A stretch of DNA of 13,715 nt. Source: UBA4655 sp044337015. Its GTDB lineage: Bacteria > Planctomycetota > Planctomycetia > Pirellulales > UBA1268. Location: positions 1 to 13,715 of the forward strand of contig JBIIOJ010000057.1 of the NCBI GenBank assembly GCA_044337015.1. Reading direction: 5' to 3'. The notes beneath the pieces were generated by a model. That model ran no database searches and was not told where the DNA came from. It was given only the letters and a program-made list of their open reading frames with translations. The position numbers were made by a program, and so were the translations under genes. Shown in pieces: positions 1 through 6,758 of the stretch (the first letter of the stretch is position 1; every line of letters starts with the position of its first letter).

Positions 1-1
1 C

Positions 2-1651
2 ATTCCCGACGGCACGCTCCCGCGGCAACAGGTCTCCGAGGCCTGCAACCGCTACGAGGCGATGATCCGGGAGGCCGGCGGGATCGACCTGCAACTCCTC
101 GGCATCGGCCGCACGGGCCACATCGGTTTCAACGAGCCGGGCAGCGCGGTCGAGAGCCGCACGCGGCTGATCACGCTCGACGGCGTGACGCGGGCCGACG
201 CCGCGAGCGACTTCTTCGGCGAATGGAACGTGCCCCGCCAGGCGATCACGATGGGCGTGGGCTCGATCATGGACGCCCGGCGGGTCGTGCTCCTGGCGTT
301 CGGCGAGCACAAGGCTCCGATCGTGCGGAAGGCTGTCGAGGAGCCGCCGTGCAGCCACGTGTCGGCAAGCGCCCTGCAGCAGCACGCCGACGCCCGGTTC
401 GTGCTGGACCGGTCCGCCGCGGCGAGGCTCACCCGGTTCGAGTCGCCCTGGCTCGTGGGGCCCCTCGATTCGATGGGCCTCGAGTGGACCGACGCCGTCG
501 TGCGGAAGGCGGTGATCTGGCTAGCGCTCTCTCTCGGCAAGCCGATCCTGAAGCTGACCGACGAGGACTACAACGAGCACGGGCTGCAGGACCTCCTCTC
601 GAACCGCGGCCGGGCCTACGACCTCAACATCGACGTCTTCCGCGGGATGCAGGACACGATCACCGGCTGGCCCGGTGGAAAGCCCGGCTCGCCGCGGCGG
701 GTGAGGGGCGTCTCCAGGCCGGCCGCCGGGACGCAGGCCGAGGACTTCCCGAAGCGGGTGATCGTCTTCAGCCCGCATCCCGACGACGACGTCATCAGCA
801 TGGGAGGCACGTTCATCCGGCTGTGCGAGCAGGGGCACGAGGTGCACGTCGCCTACCAGACGAGCGGCAACATCGCCGTGTGGGACGAGTCGGCCGACCG
901 CCACGTCGATTTCGTCGAGGAGTTCTGCCGTGCCTTCGGCGTCGGCGCGGGAAGCTCCGGCGGTACCGGGGCGAGCGGCGGCGCCGACGGGCCTTACGGC
1001 ATCGCCGAGAAGATTCGTGGTTTTCTCCGATCGAAGCCCGCCGGGGCGGTCGACATCCCCGAACTCCAGGCCGTGAAGGGGCTCATCCGGCGGACGGAGG
1101 CCCGCGCGGGCGCCCGCTACTCGGGCGTGAAGCCCGCGCACATCCACTTCCTCGACCTGCCGTTCTACGAGACCGGCCGCGTCCGCAAGAAGCCGATCGG
1201 TCCCGACGACATCGCGATCACCGTGAAGCTCCTCGAACAGGTGCGGCCCCACCAGATCTACGCCGCGGGCGACCTCTCCGATCCGCACGGAACCCACCGT
1301 GTCTGCCTCGCGGCGGTGATGGCGGCGGTGGAGCAGGTGCAGGACCGCGACTGGGCGAAGGGCTGCGAGCTCTGGCTCTACCGTGGGGCGTGGCAGGAGT
1401 GGGAGCCGCACGAGATCGACATGGCCGTGCCCCTCTCACCGGACGAGGTCGAGCGGAAGCGGATGGCGATCTTCAAGCACGAGAGCCAGAAGGACCGCGC
1501 CCTCTTCCCGGGCCCGAGCGACCCGCGGGAGTTCTGGCAGCGGGCCGAGGATCGCAATCGGGATACGGCGAAGCTCTACGACAAGCTCGGCCTGCCCGAG
1601 TACGAGGCGATCGAGGGCTTCGTGCTGCACCGGGCGGCGCAGTGCACATGA
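2..1651 (+). CDS. nagB: Glucosamine-6-phosphate deaminase fused to PIG-L/LmbE deacetylase domain (5' partial)
   Basis: The 5' end lies outside the window; reading is open from base 2, leaving 549 visible residues. Residues 1-220 are the C-terminal part of a NagB-type deaminase (GlcN-6-P to fructose-6-P plus ammonia). The active-site loop GIGRTGHIGFNEPGS is at residues 34-48, and H40 and E45 match the catalytic His/Glu of E. coli NagB. The loop Asp of E. coli (D141) is Thr here; other NagB families also vary at this site, so I do not infer inactivity. The first catalytic Asp would lie upstream. From about residue 250 a PIG-L/LmbE zinc deacetylase domain follows, with the metal motif HPDDD at 259-263 and a later His motif DPHGTHR at 428-434. 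A Gly/Ser/Ala-rich insert lies at about 314-330. The domain pair suggests one polypeptide that both deacetylates and deaminates an amino sugar phosphate; that coupling is inferred. The stop TGA (1649-1651) overlaps an ATG at 1648. Confidence 0.93.
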   Translation: MPDGTLPRQQVSEACNRYEAMIREAGGIDLQLLGIGRTGHIGFNEPGSAVESRTRLITLDGVTRADAASDFFGEWNVPRQAITMGVGSIMDARRVVLLAFGEHKAPIVRKAVEEPPCSHVSASALQQHADARFVLDRSAAARLTRFESPWLVGPLDSMGLEWTDAVVRKAVIWLALSLGKPILKLTDEDYNEHGLQDLLSNRGRAYDLNIDVFRGMQDTITGWPGGKPGSPRRVRGVSRPAAGTQAEDFPKRVIVFSPHPDDDVISMGGTFIRLCEQGHEVHVAYQTSGNIAVWDESADRHVDFVEEFCRAFGVGAGSSGGTGASGGADGPYGIAEKIRGFLRSKPAGAVDIPELQAVKGLIRRTEARAGARYSGVKPAHIHFLDLPFYETGRVRKKPIGPDDIAITVKLLEQVRPHQIYAAGDLSDPHGTHRVCLAAVMAAVEQVQDRDWAKGCELWLYRGAWQEWEPHEIDMAVPLSPDEVERKRMAIFKHESQKDRALFPGPSDPREFWQRAEDRNRDTAKLYDKLGLPEYEAIEGFVLHRAAQCT

Positions 1652-1721
1652 TGACTTCGGGGCACATGATGACTTCCCACGAAGGGGGCACATGATGATG
1701 TCTGACGACGGGGCCGCATGA
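1648..1721 (+). other. Two possible relay mini-ORFs linking nagB stop to nadE start
   Basis: The first mini-ORF runs 1648-1695 and encodes MMTSGHMMTSHEGGT. Its ATG overlaps the nagB stop as ATGA (1648-1651). The second runs 1692-1721 and encodes MMMSDDGAA; its ATG overlaps the first mini-ORF's stop as ATGA (1692-1695), and its own TGA overlaps the nadE start as ATGA (1718-1721). The second has a G-rich run (1684-1688) at workable spacing from its cluster of ATGs. The products resemble the nadE N-terminus (MKTSDDGAV) because of the repeat, so they are probably not functional peptides. The likely role, if any, is translational coupling by termination and re-initiation. Translation itself is unproven. 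Confidence 0.35.
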
Positions 1722-1743
1722 AGACCTCCGACGACGGGGCCGT
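1648..1743 (+). repeat. Decayed tandem repeat array (one 18-bp and three 26-bp units) across the nagB/nadE junction
   Basis: Four abutting units were aligned by eye: 1648-1665 (18 bp), 1666-1691, 1692-1717 and 1718-1743 (26 bp each). The last two units match at 21 of 26 positions, and the second and third at 19 of 26. The first unit equals the second with 8 internal bases missing. GCACATGATGACTTC occurs exactly at 1644-1658 and 1662-1676, with a partial copy at 1688-1698. Every unit begins with ATG, and each of the first three ends in a G-rich run (GGGGCAC, GGGGGCAC, GGGGCCGC) just before the next ATG. The final unit holds the nadE start codon. Origin by tandem duplication is the simplest reading; remains of a multi-site mobile-element end are an alternative. 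Confidence 0.8.
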
Positions 1744-3634
1744 GGTCGTCTGCCAGATGGAGGTGATCCCGGGCGACCCCGAGGCGAACCTCCGCCGCAT
1801 CCTCCGGGGGATCGACGAGGCCGCCGAGGGCGGCGCGTCGCTCGTCGTCTTTCCCGAGATGGCACTGCCCGGCTACCTGCTCGGCGACGAGTGGGAGAAC
1901 GACGCCTTCCTCCGCGACCTCTCGGCGATGAACGACGAGATCGTCGCTCACACCCGCGGCCGCACCGCCGCCATCTGGGGCAGCGTGCGGCCCGTCTTTG
2001 GCGACCACTTCCCCGTGCTCGGCCGCGTGCCGCCGCTCGGCTCCCGCGGCGAGGATGGCCGCACCCGCAAGTACAACGCCGCCTTCGTGGCCGCCGACGG
2101 ATCGCTCGTGGGCAACGGCGTCTTCCCGGGATTCACACCGAAGTCGCTCCTGCCGAAGTATCGGGAGTTCGACGACGAACGGCACTTCTATTCGCTCCTG
2201 AAGCTCGCGCAGGAGATCGGCGTTCGGCCTGCCGAGTTGCTCGAGCCGTTCGAGCTCGTGATCGCCGGGGCGGCGAGGAAGGTGGGCGTCATCCTCTGCG
2301 AGGACATGTGGGACGACGACTACGCCTTCAAGCCGGTCGAGATTCTCCTGGCGAAGGGGGCCGGGATCATCCTCGACCTGTCGGCTTCTCCCTTCGGTAT
2401 CGGCAAGCAGGCGAAGCGTGACCGCATCCTCGAGGTTCAAAGCCGGGGCTGTGAGTTCTACTACGCCAACTGCACCGGCTCGCAGGACAACGGCAAGAAC
2501 GTGTTCGTCTTCGACGGCGCGAGCCCGATCTACGTCGACGGCCGCAAGGTGGCCCAGGGGCCAAGCTTCCGCGAGGCGACCGTCGCCAAGGCCACGCCAA
2601 TGGAAGGGGAGACGCTCGACACGGCGACGGCGGAGATCGCCAAGGTCCGCGATGCGGTGGTCGCGGGCCTGCGGGCGACGCTCGCGCGGCTCAAGGCCGC
2701 GAAGATCCTCGTCGGGCTGTCGGGAGGCATCGACTCGGCCGTCGTCGCGGCGCTCTCGGTCGAGGCGATCGGGCCCGAGAGCGTCATCGGCGTCACCATG
2801 CCGAGCCGCTACAACACCGCCACGACCCAGAGGCTCGCCGCAGAACTCGCCGGCGGCCTCGGCATCCGCTTCCTCGTCGCGCCGATCGAGGAGGCGGTCG
2901 AGGCGACGCGTCGGCAGATCGCCGGGCTCACGGGCTCGCCGGTCGCGGGAATCGTGGACGAGAACATCCAGGCACGGGACCGGGGCGGCAGGCTCTTGGC
3001 GGCGCTCGCCGCCCAGATCGCCGCGGTCGAACGCTACGGCGTCGTGTTCACCAACAACGGCAACAAGACCGAGGTCGCCCAGGGCTACTGCACGCTCTAC
3101 GGCGACGTGAACGGCGCGGTGGCCCCGATCGCCGACCTCTACAAGACGCAGGTCTACCGGCTCGCGCGGCATCTCAACGCGACCGGTGGCGGCCCGATTC
3201 CCGAGGGGATCCTCGCGGTGAAGCCGTCGGCCGAACTCTCGGAGCTTCAGAATCCGGAGCGGGGCGGCGGCGACCCGTTCCAGTTCGAGTACCACGACAG
3301 GCTGCTCTCGCAGTGGATCGAGTGGAGACGCGACCCGGAGGACATTCTCGCCGACTTCGAGGCCGGCTCGCTCGAGCGGTCGCTCGGCCTGCCCGAGGGC
3401 AGTCCGGTCGTCGGCGGCTTCTTCCCCGATGCCGCGGCCTTCATCGACGACCTCGAGCGATGCTGGAGGCGGTTCAAGGGGAGCTTCTTCAAGCGGATCC
3501 AGGCCCCGCCGATCATCGTCGTGAGCAAGCGGGCCTTCGGCTTCGACCTCCGCGAGGCGCAGACGGCCGCGCGATTCACCCGCCGCTACCACGCGCTGAA
3601 GGAATCGATCCTCGCCCGCGGGAAAACCGCGTGA
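1718..3634 (+). CDS. nadE: Glutamine-dependent NAD+ synthetase
   Basis: A 638-residue two-domain cytosolic enzyme that converts nicotinic acid adenine dinucleotide to NAD+, using ATP and ammonia released from glutamine. The N-terminal nitrilase-type glutaminase domain (about 1-300) shows the Glu-Lys-Cys triad: E47 in FPEMALPGY, K118 in RKYNAAF and C194 in VILCEDMW. The C-terminal synthetase domain (about 310-638) carries the ATP pyrophosphatase loop SGGIDS at 335-340, then NKTEVAQGYCTLYGD and an Asp-Leu-Tyr-Lys segment (ADLYKTQVYRLARHL) typical of the family. Length fits the two-domain glutaminase-synthetase form rather than the short ammonia-dependent NadE. The ATG at 1718 is chosen because it lies just before the conserved VVVCQMEV strand and forms an ATGA overlap with the preceding mini-ORF. 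Its first nine codons lie in the last unit of a tandem repeat. It is probably co-transcribed with nagB and converges on the minus-strand gene ending at 3662. Confidence 0.96.
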   Translation: MKTSDDGAVVVCQMEVIPGDPEANLRRILRGIDEAAEGGASLVVFPEMALPGYLLGDEWENDAFLRDLSAMNDEIVAHTRGRTAAIWGSVRPVFGDHFPVLGRVPPLGSRGEDGRTRKYNAAFVAADGSLVGNGVFPGFTPKSLLPKYREFDDERHFYSLLKLAQEIGVRPAELLEPFELVIAGAARKVGVILCEDMWDDDYAFKPVEILLAKGAGIILDLSASPFGIGKQAKRDRILEVQSRGCEFYYANCTGSQDNGKNVFVFDGASPIYVDGRKVAQGPSFREATVAKATPMEGETLDTATAEIAKVRDAVVAGLRATLARLKAAKILVGLSGGIDSAVVAALSVEAIGPESVIGVTMPSRYNTATTQRLAAELAGGLGIRFLVAPIEEAVEATRRQIAGLTGSPVAGIVDENIQARDRGGRLLAALAAQIAAVERYGVVFTNNGNKTEVAQGYCTLYGDVNGAVAPIADLYKTQVYRLARHLNATGGGPIPEGILAVKPSAELSELQNPERGGGDPFQFEYHDRLLSQWIEWRRDPEDILADFEAGSLERSLGLPEGSPVVGGFFPDAAAFIDDLERCWRRFKGSFFKRIQAPPIIVVSKRAFGFDLREAQTAARFTRRYHALKESILARGKTA

Positions 3635-3661
3635 CCGCCGAGCTTGTCGCCGAGCGGATCA

Positions 3662-4300
3662 TCACCGCCGGTTGATCGTCGGGGCCGCATCGACGTCGTC
3701 CACGGCGTCGACGAGGAGGTCGGCGAGCTGGTCGATCTGCATCTGCATGACGTCCGCCGGCGAGCGTTGAAACGAGGGATCGTCCCAGAGCGCCACCCTC
3801 AGCCGCGCGATCTCGACCCTGGCCTCGAGCTGCCGCAGGGCGTTCTCCGAAAGGGCCGTCGGCTGACGTCGGTGAACCGCGTCGGCGGCCGCGAGTTCCT
3901 CCTCGGCGATGCGGACCATCGCCTTCGCCTTGCTTCGCTGCATCTCCAGGGCGTTGCCGTGCGGATGCTCCCGCGTCGCCGCGACCTGCGACCGCAGAAC
4001 CTCGACCCGGTTGCGCAGCCGCCGCATGTCGGTCTCGGTGAGGAGGCCGGGTGTGTGCCGGTTGAGTTCCTCGGCCCTCGCGAGCTTCAGCTCCGCCAAA
4101 CGCAGCCGGGCTTCGGCGTAGCGGACGTGGAGCTCGACGTCGGCCGATCCCGGGGCGGTGTCGGCGGCCGGCGGTTGCGGGTCGGCCGCCTCCGAACGGT
4201 CGTGCATCATGAAAGTCGCGGCCCAGAGTGCGGCGGCGATCGCGGCCGCCGCCGGTGCGATCGGCTTCATGATTCCACCACGTTTCACTCTGCTCGGCAT
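3662..4300 (-). CDS. Predicted exported helical protein with internal duplication, unknown function
   Basis: I do not recognise a named family. The 212-residue product begins with a basic stretch followed by an Ala-rich hydrophobic segment (residues about 15-32), and SEA|AD near residue 38-39 looks like a signal peptidase I site, so export is likely. The rest is almost wholly predicted helix, rich in Ala, Arg, Glu and Leu with coiled-coil character, and has two copies of a roughly 51-residue unit. No Cys, catalytic motif or lipobox is seen. The ATG at 4300 has GAGAGG six bases upstream; an in-frame ATG at 4270 (MKPIAPAAAA) would give a tighter signal peptide and is possible. It lies 24 bases after the rlmL stop, so it probably shares that transcript, and its end is 27 bases from the convergent nadE stop. 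A periplasmic structural or scaffold role is a guess. Confidence 0.8.
   Translation of the reverse strand: MPSRVKRGGIMKPIAPAAAAIAAALWAATFMMHDRSEAADPQPPAADTAPGSADVELHVRYAEARLRLAELKLARAEELNRHTPGLLTETDMRRLRNRVEVLRSQVAATREHPHGNALEMQRSKAKAMVRIAEEELAAADAVHRRQPTALSENALRQLEARVEIARLRVALWDDPSFQRSPADVMQMQIDQLADLLVDAVDDVDAAPTINRR
3779..4120 (-). repeat. Internal protein duplication (two 51-residue units, 63-residue offset)
   Basis: Residues 61-111 (bases 3968-4120) and 124-174 (bases 3779-3931) of the exported protein align without gaps, with 20 of 51 identities counted by hand. Shared anchors include an Arg and a Pro in the middle (R81/P84 and R144/P147), a Ser/Thr-Glu, R-x-L, RVE and a final R-x-x-VA. 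The offset of 63 residues equals nine heptads, so the duplication keeps coiled-coil phase. Each unit looks like helix, Pro-containing turn, helix. Confidence 0.75.
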
Positions 4301-4324
4301 GCAACACCTCTCGCGTTCGGCACT

Positions 4325-6646
4325 CTACGGCCTCGCAGGGGCCAGGGCAACCGCCGGGCGGCGCTCGCCCGCGACGAGCCGCCACGCGCGGTGGATGCGT
4401 TCGTTGCGGAAGTCCTCGGGGATCGTGCGGTGGCTGATCTCGCGGACCGTGAAGAGCCCGCCGACGGCGGCCTCGTCGAGCTTGAACCGCCGAAAATTGG
4501 TCGAGAAGTAGACGACGCCGCCGTCGGAGAGGTTTTCCCGCACGGCCGCAAGCAGCGTTGCGTGGTCCTGCTGCACGTCCCAGGGCGTCTCGCTCTTCGC
4601 GGACCGCGAAAAGGTGGGTGCATCGACGACGACGAGGTCGAACGGCTTCTCCCCCCGGCGGGCGCGGTGCTCGAGGAAGGCCCTCGCCTCGTCCCGCACG
4701 GTGCGGTGCATGCCGGCATCCTTGAAGCCGTTGGCGGCGAGGTTCGTCCGCGTCCAGTCGAGATAGGTGTTCGAGAGATCGACGCTCGTGGTCTCGATCG
4801 CCCCGCCGGCCGCCGCGTAGACCGAGAAGCTGCCGGTGTAGCAGAAGAGATTGAGCATCCGCTTGCCCGCGGCCTCGGCCCGCACCATCGACCGCGTCGT
4901 GCGGTGGTCGAGGAAGAGCCCCGTGTCGAGGTAGTCGGAGAGGTTCACCTCGAAGACGAGGCCCCCTTCCTTCACCGCGACGATCGCCTTCTGCCCGGCG
5001 ACCTTCTCCACCTGTGAGATGCCCCGCGTGCGGGAACGCTTCTTGAGGAACGTCCGGTTCGGGGCGATGCCGAGTTCCGCCGCGGCCGCCTCGACGATGC
5101 GGTCGAGCCAGACGTCGTGCTCGACCTCAGTCCGGTCGTGCGGCCGCTCATACTCGGCCGCGTGGAGCCATCCCGCGTAGAGATCGATCGCGAGCGGAAT
5201 CTCCGGGATGTCTCGGTCGTAGACGCGCCAGGCCTCGATTCCCTGCCGCCGCGCCCACTTGGCGAGGTGCCTCTGCCGCTTCGCGAGCCGACGGCGGAAG
5301 TCGCCGATCTGGTCGTCGACGGTGCGGCCGGAAGAAACGTGCCTGCCACCGACACCGGGGGATTCGGATGATGCTTCGCGGGTGCCGCTTTCTGAAAGCG
5401 ACTGGATTCGGTCGCTCTCACTTTTTTCGGGCCGTTCACGGATCTCCACCTCGAGCAGCTTGCAGTCGATCGGTCCGTTCGAGAGGGGCACGCGTCCGCT
5501 CGTCCGCAGGCCGAGTTGCTTCGCGGCCGGCGTGTCGGCCGCGAGGATCGCCGCCCGCCAGCCGCCACAGTGCCGGACGAGCCAGTCGCCGATCCGCCGC
5601 ATGAGCGCCGTCGCCCGCGGCAGCGGCAGCCGCTCGCCGTAGGGCGGGTTCGTGACGACGAGGCCGTGCGGCGATTGCGGCCGGGCCTCCTCGAAGTGAC
5701 GCTTCTCGATCGTGATGAACCGGCCGACCCCAGCGGCCTCGGCGGACGCCCGCGCGGCCTCGACCGCCTGCGGGTCGAGATCGCTCGCCGCGAAGCTCCC
5801 GGCCGGCTCCCGCACCCGCGCCTCGAGTTCCGCGACGAGCCTGCCGGCGAGATCGCGGTCGCAGTCGCGAAACCGGAAGAAGCCATGCCCGGCACGCCGC
5901 GCCCGCAGGAGGCCCGGGGCGATCCCCGCCGCGATCGTCGCCGCCTCTATCGCGAGCGTGCCCGACCCGCAGAAGGGATCAAGGAGCGGCTCTCCCTGCT
6001 GCCAGCCGGCGATCGCGAGGATGCCGGCCGCGAGCGTCTCCGAAAGCGGTGCCTCGACCTCCCCCACCCTCCAGCCCCGCTGGTGGAGCGAGCGGCCCGC
6101 GGCGTCGCGGTAGACCGTGGCGACGTCGCCGACGAGGTGGAGGGCGACCCGCAGCGTCGCCCCCCGGAGATTCACGCTCGGCCGCCTGCCGCTCGGCGTC
6201 CGCAGTTGGTCCACGATCGCGTCCTTGACGACCTGCGCCGCGTAGAGCGAGTGGGTGAGGAACGTGTCATGGATTGCGGCGTCGACGCGGAGCGTGTCGT
6301 CGCTCCGCAACTGCTCCCGCCAGTCGATCTCCTGCACGGCCGCGTACAGCGATTCCGGCGACGACGCCGTGAACCTGCCGAGCGGCTCGAGAATCCGGAT
6401 CGCCGTGCGAGATTCGAGCACCGCCCGGTAGAGCGTCTCCTTCTCACGTCCCGCCGCCGCGGAGAACTCGATCGTCCTGCGGCCGACGACGAGATCGGTC
6501 GCCCCGATCGACACGAGTTCTTGTGCGAGCACCCACTCGAGCCCTTCGAGCGTCCGTGCGGTGAGCCGCGGCGCCGCGTCGGCTCGCGGCGCCGGCAGCG
6601 GCCGCGGCGAAGCGGGAAGTTCCGGAAATGCTGGCAAGGTCGTCAC
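4325..6646 (-). CDS. rlmL: Bifunctional 23S rRNA methyltransferase RlmL/RlmK fusion
   Basis: The 773-residue product matches the fused enzyme that, in E. coli, makes m2G2445 (RlmL half) and m7G2069 (RlmK half) in 23S rRNA. An N-terminal THUMP-like RNA-binding region (about 27-190) precedes the RlmL methyltransferase, with SAM motif DPFCGSG at 223-229 and catalytic NPPYG at 333-337. The RlmK half begins near 440 (RRLAKRQRHLAKWARRQGI), with SAM motif NLFCYTGSF at 599-607 and VDAPTFS around 674-680. It is longer than the 702-residue E. coli protein because of an N-terminal Pro/Ala-rich stretch and a Ser/Gly-rich linker (about 403-439) encoded by a palindrome-bearing patch. The listed start is GTG (6644-6646), which overlaps the stop of an upstream mini-ORF as GTGA. 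A TTG at 6635-6637 lies nine bases after GGAGG and is an alternative start. It lies downstream of carB, probably in one transcript. Confidence 0.95.
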   Translation of the reverse strand: MTTLPAFPELPASPRPLPAPRADAAPRLTARTLEGLEWVLAQELVSIGATDLVVGRRTIEFSAAAGREKETLYRAVLESRTAIRILEPLGRFTASSPESLYAAVQEIDWREQLRSDDTLRVDAAIHDTFLTHSLYAAQVVKDAIVDQLRTPSGRRPSVNLRGATLRVALHLVGDVATVYRDAAGRSLHQRGWRVGEVEAPLSETLAAGILAIAGWQQGEPLLDPFCGSGTLAIEAATIAAGIAPGLLRARRAGHGFFRFRDCDRDLAGRLVAELEARVREPAGSFAASDLDPQAVEAARASAEAAGVGRFITIEKRHFEEARPQSPHGLVVTNPPYGERLPLPRATALMRRIGDWLVRHCGGWRAAILAADTPAAKQLGLRTSGRVPLSNGPIDCKLLEVEIRERPEKSESDRIQSLSESGTREASSESPGVGGRHVSSGRTVDDQIGDFRRRLAKRQRHLAKWARRQGIEAWRVYDRDIPEIPLAIDLYAGWLHAAEYERPHDRTEVEHDVWLDRIVEAAAAELGIAPNRTFLKKRSRTRGISQVEKVAGQKAIVAVKEGGLVFEVNLSDYLDTGLFLDHRTTRSMVRAEAAGKRMLNLFCYTGSFSVYAAAGGAIETTSVDLSNTYLDWTRTNLAANGFKDAGMHRTVRDEARAFLEHRARRGEKPFDLVVVDAPTFSRSAKSETPWDVQQDHATLLAAVRENLSDGGVVYFSTNFRRFKLDEAAVGGLFTVREISHRTIPEDFRNERIHRAWRLVAGERRPAVALAPARP
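5361..5416. repeat. Palindrome-bearing patch inside the rlmL interdomain linker
   Basis: The stretch contains an inverted repeat with 7-base arms and a 1-base centre (CGCTTTC at 5387-5393, GAAAGCG at 5395-5401). An overlapping pair with 5-base arms follows (GCGAC 5399-5403, GTCGC 5412-5416), and GGATTCGG is directly repeated at 5361-5368 and 5405-5412. The surrounding 5330-5440 is visibly less G+C-rich than the gene, including a run of six T at about 5423-5428. It stays in frame and encodes the non-conserved linker. It may be a small palindromic element inserted in frame; this is inference. Confidence 0.5.
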
Positions 6647-6708
6647 CCTCCGAGCTTACCGCCGGCGACGAGCTTGGAAAGCTCGACCACCGTCGATCGA
6701 TCGCGCAT
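6643..6708 (-). CDS. Possible 21-codon leader ORF coupled to rlmL
   Basis: Reading from ATG at 6708-6706 gives a 21-residue peptide starting MRDRSTVVELSK and ending GGKLGG. A perfect GAGGAG (plus-strand positions 6715-6720) lies six bases upstream of the ATG, a better ribosome site than rlmL has for itself. The TGA stop (6645-6643) overlaps the rlmL GTG start as GTGA, the classic arrangement for translational coupling. It lies in the 112-base carB-rlmL gap. It resembles no protein I know. It may be a leader that delivers ribosomes to rlmL, a small protein, or a chance ORF; the strong ribosome site and exact overlap favour the first. Confidence 0.4.
   Translation of the reverse strand: MRDRSTVVELSKLVAGGKLGG
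6669..6685. other. Small inverted repeat between carB and rlmL
   Basis: CGAGCTT (6669-6675) and AAGCTCG (6679-6685) form a 7-bp stem with a 3-base loop, inside the 21-codon ORF. No U-run follows on either strand, so it is not a convincing terminator. In RNA it could fold just before the rlmL start, but a regulatory role is unproven. Confidence 0.35.
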
Positions 6709-6758
6709 GGCGGACTCCTCGCAGAGTCGGTATCACCGATCGAACAAGGACTCCCGCC

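Noticed and set aside
34..150. Thr in place of the NagB loop Asp as evidence of a dead deaminase
   Set aside because: The His and Glu of the motif are kept, and this position varies in other NagB groups, so loss of function cannot be concluded.
1644..1743. CRISPR-like array at the nagB/nadE gap
   Set aside because: Units abut without unique spacers, are only 18-26 bp, and there are no cas genes.
1436..3592. Long minus-strand open frame (718 codons) opposite nadE
   Set aside because: nadE has intact catalytic motifs throughout; the antisense frame shows no recognisable domain and is a composition artefact.
3644..5017. + strand open frame opposite the exported protein and rlmL
   Set aside because: It crosses two supported minus-strand genes and has low-complexity Arg/Gly/Val-rich content without motifs.
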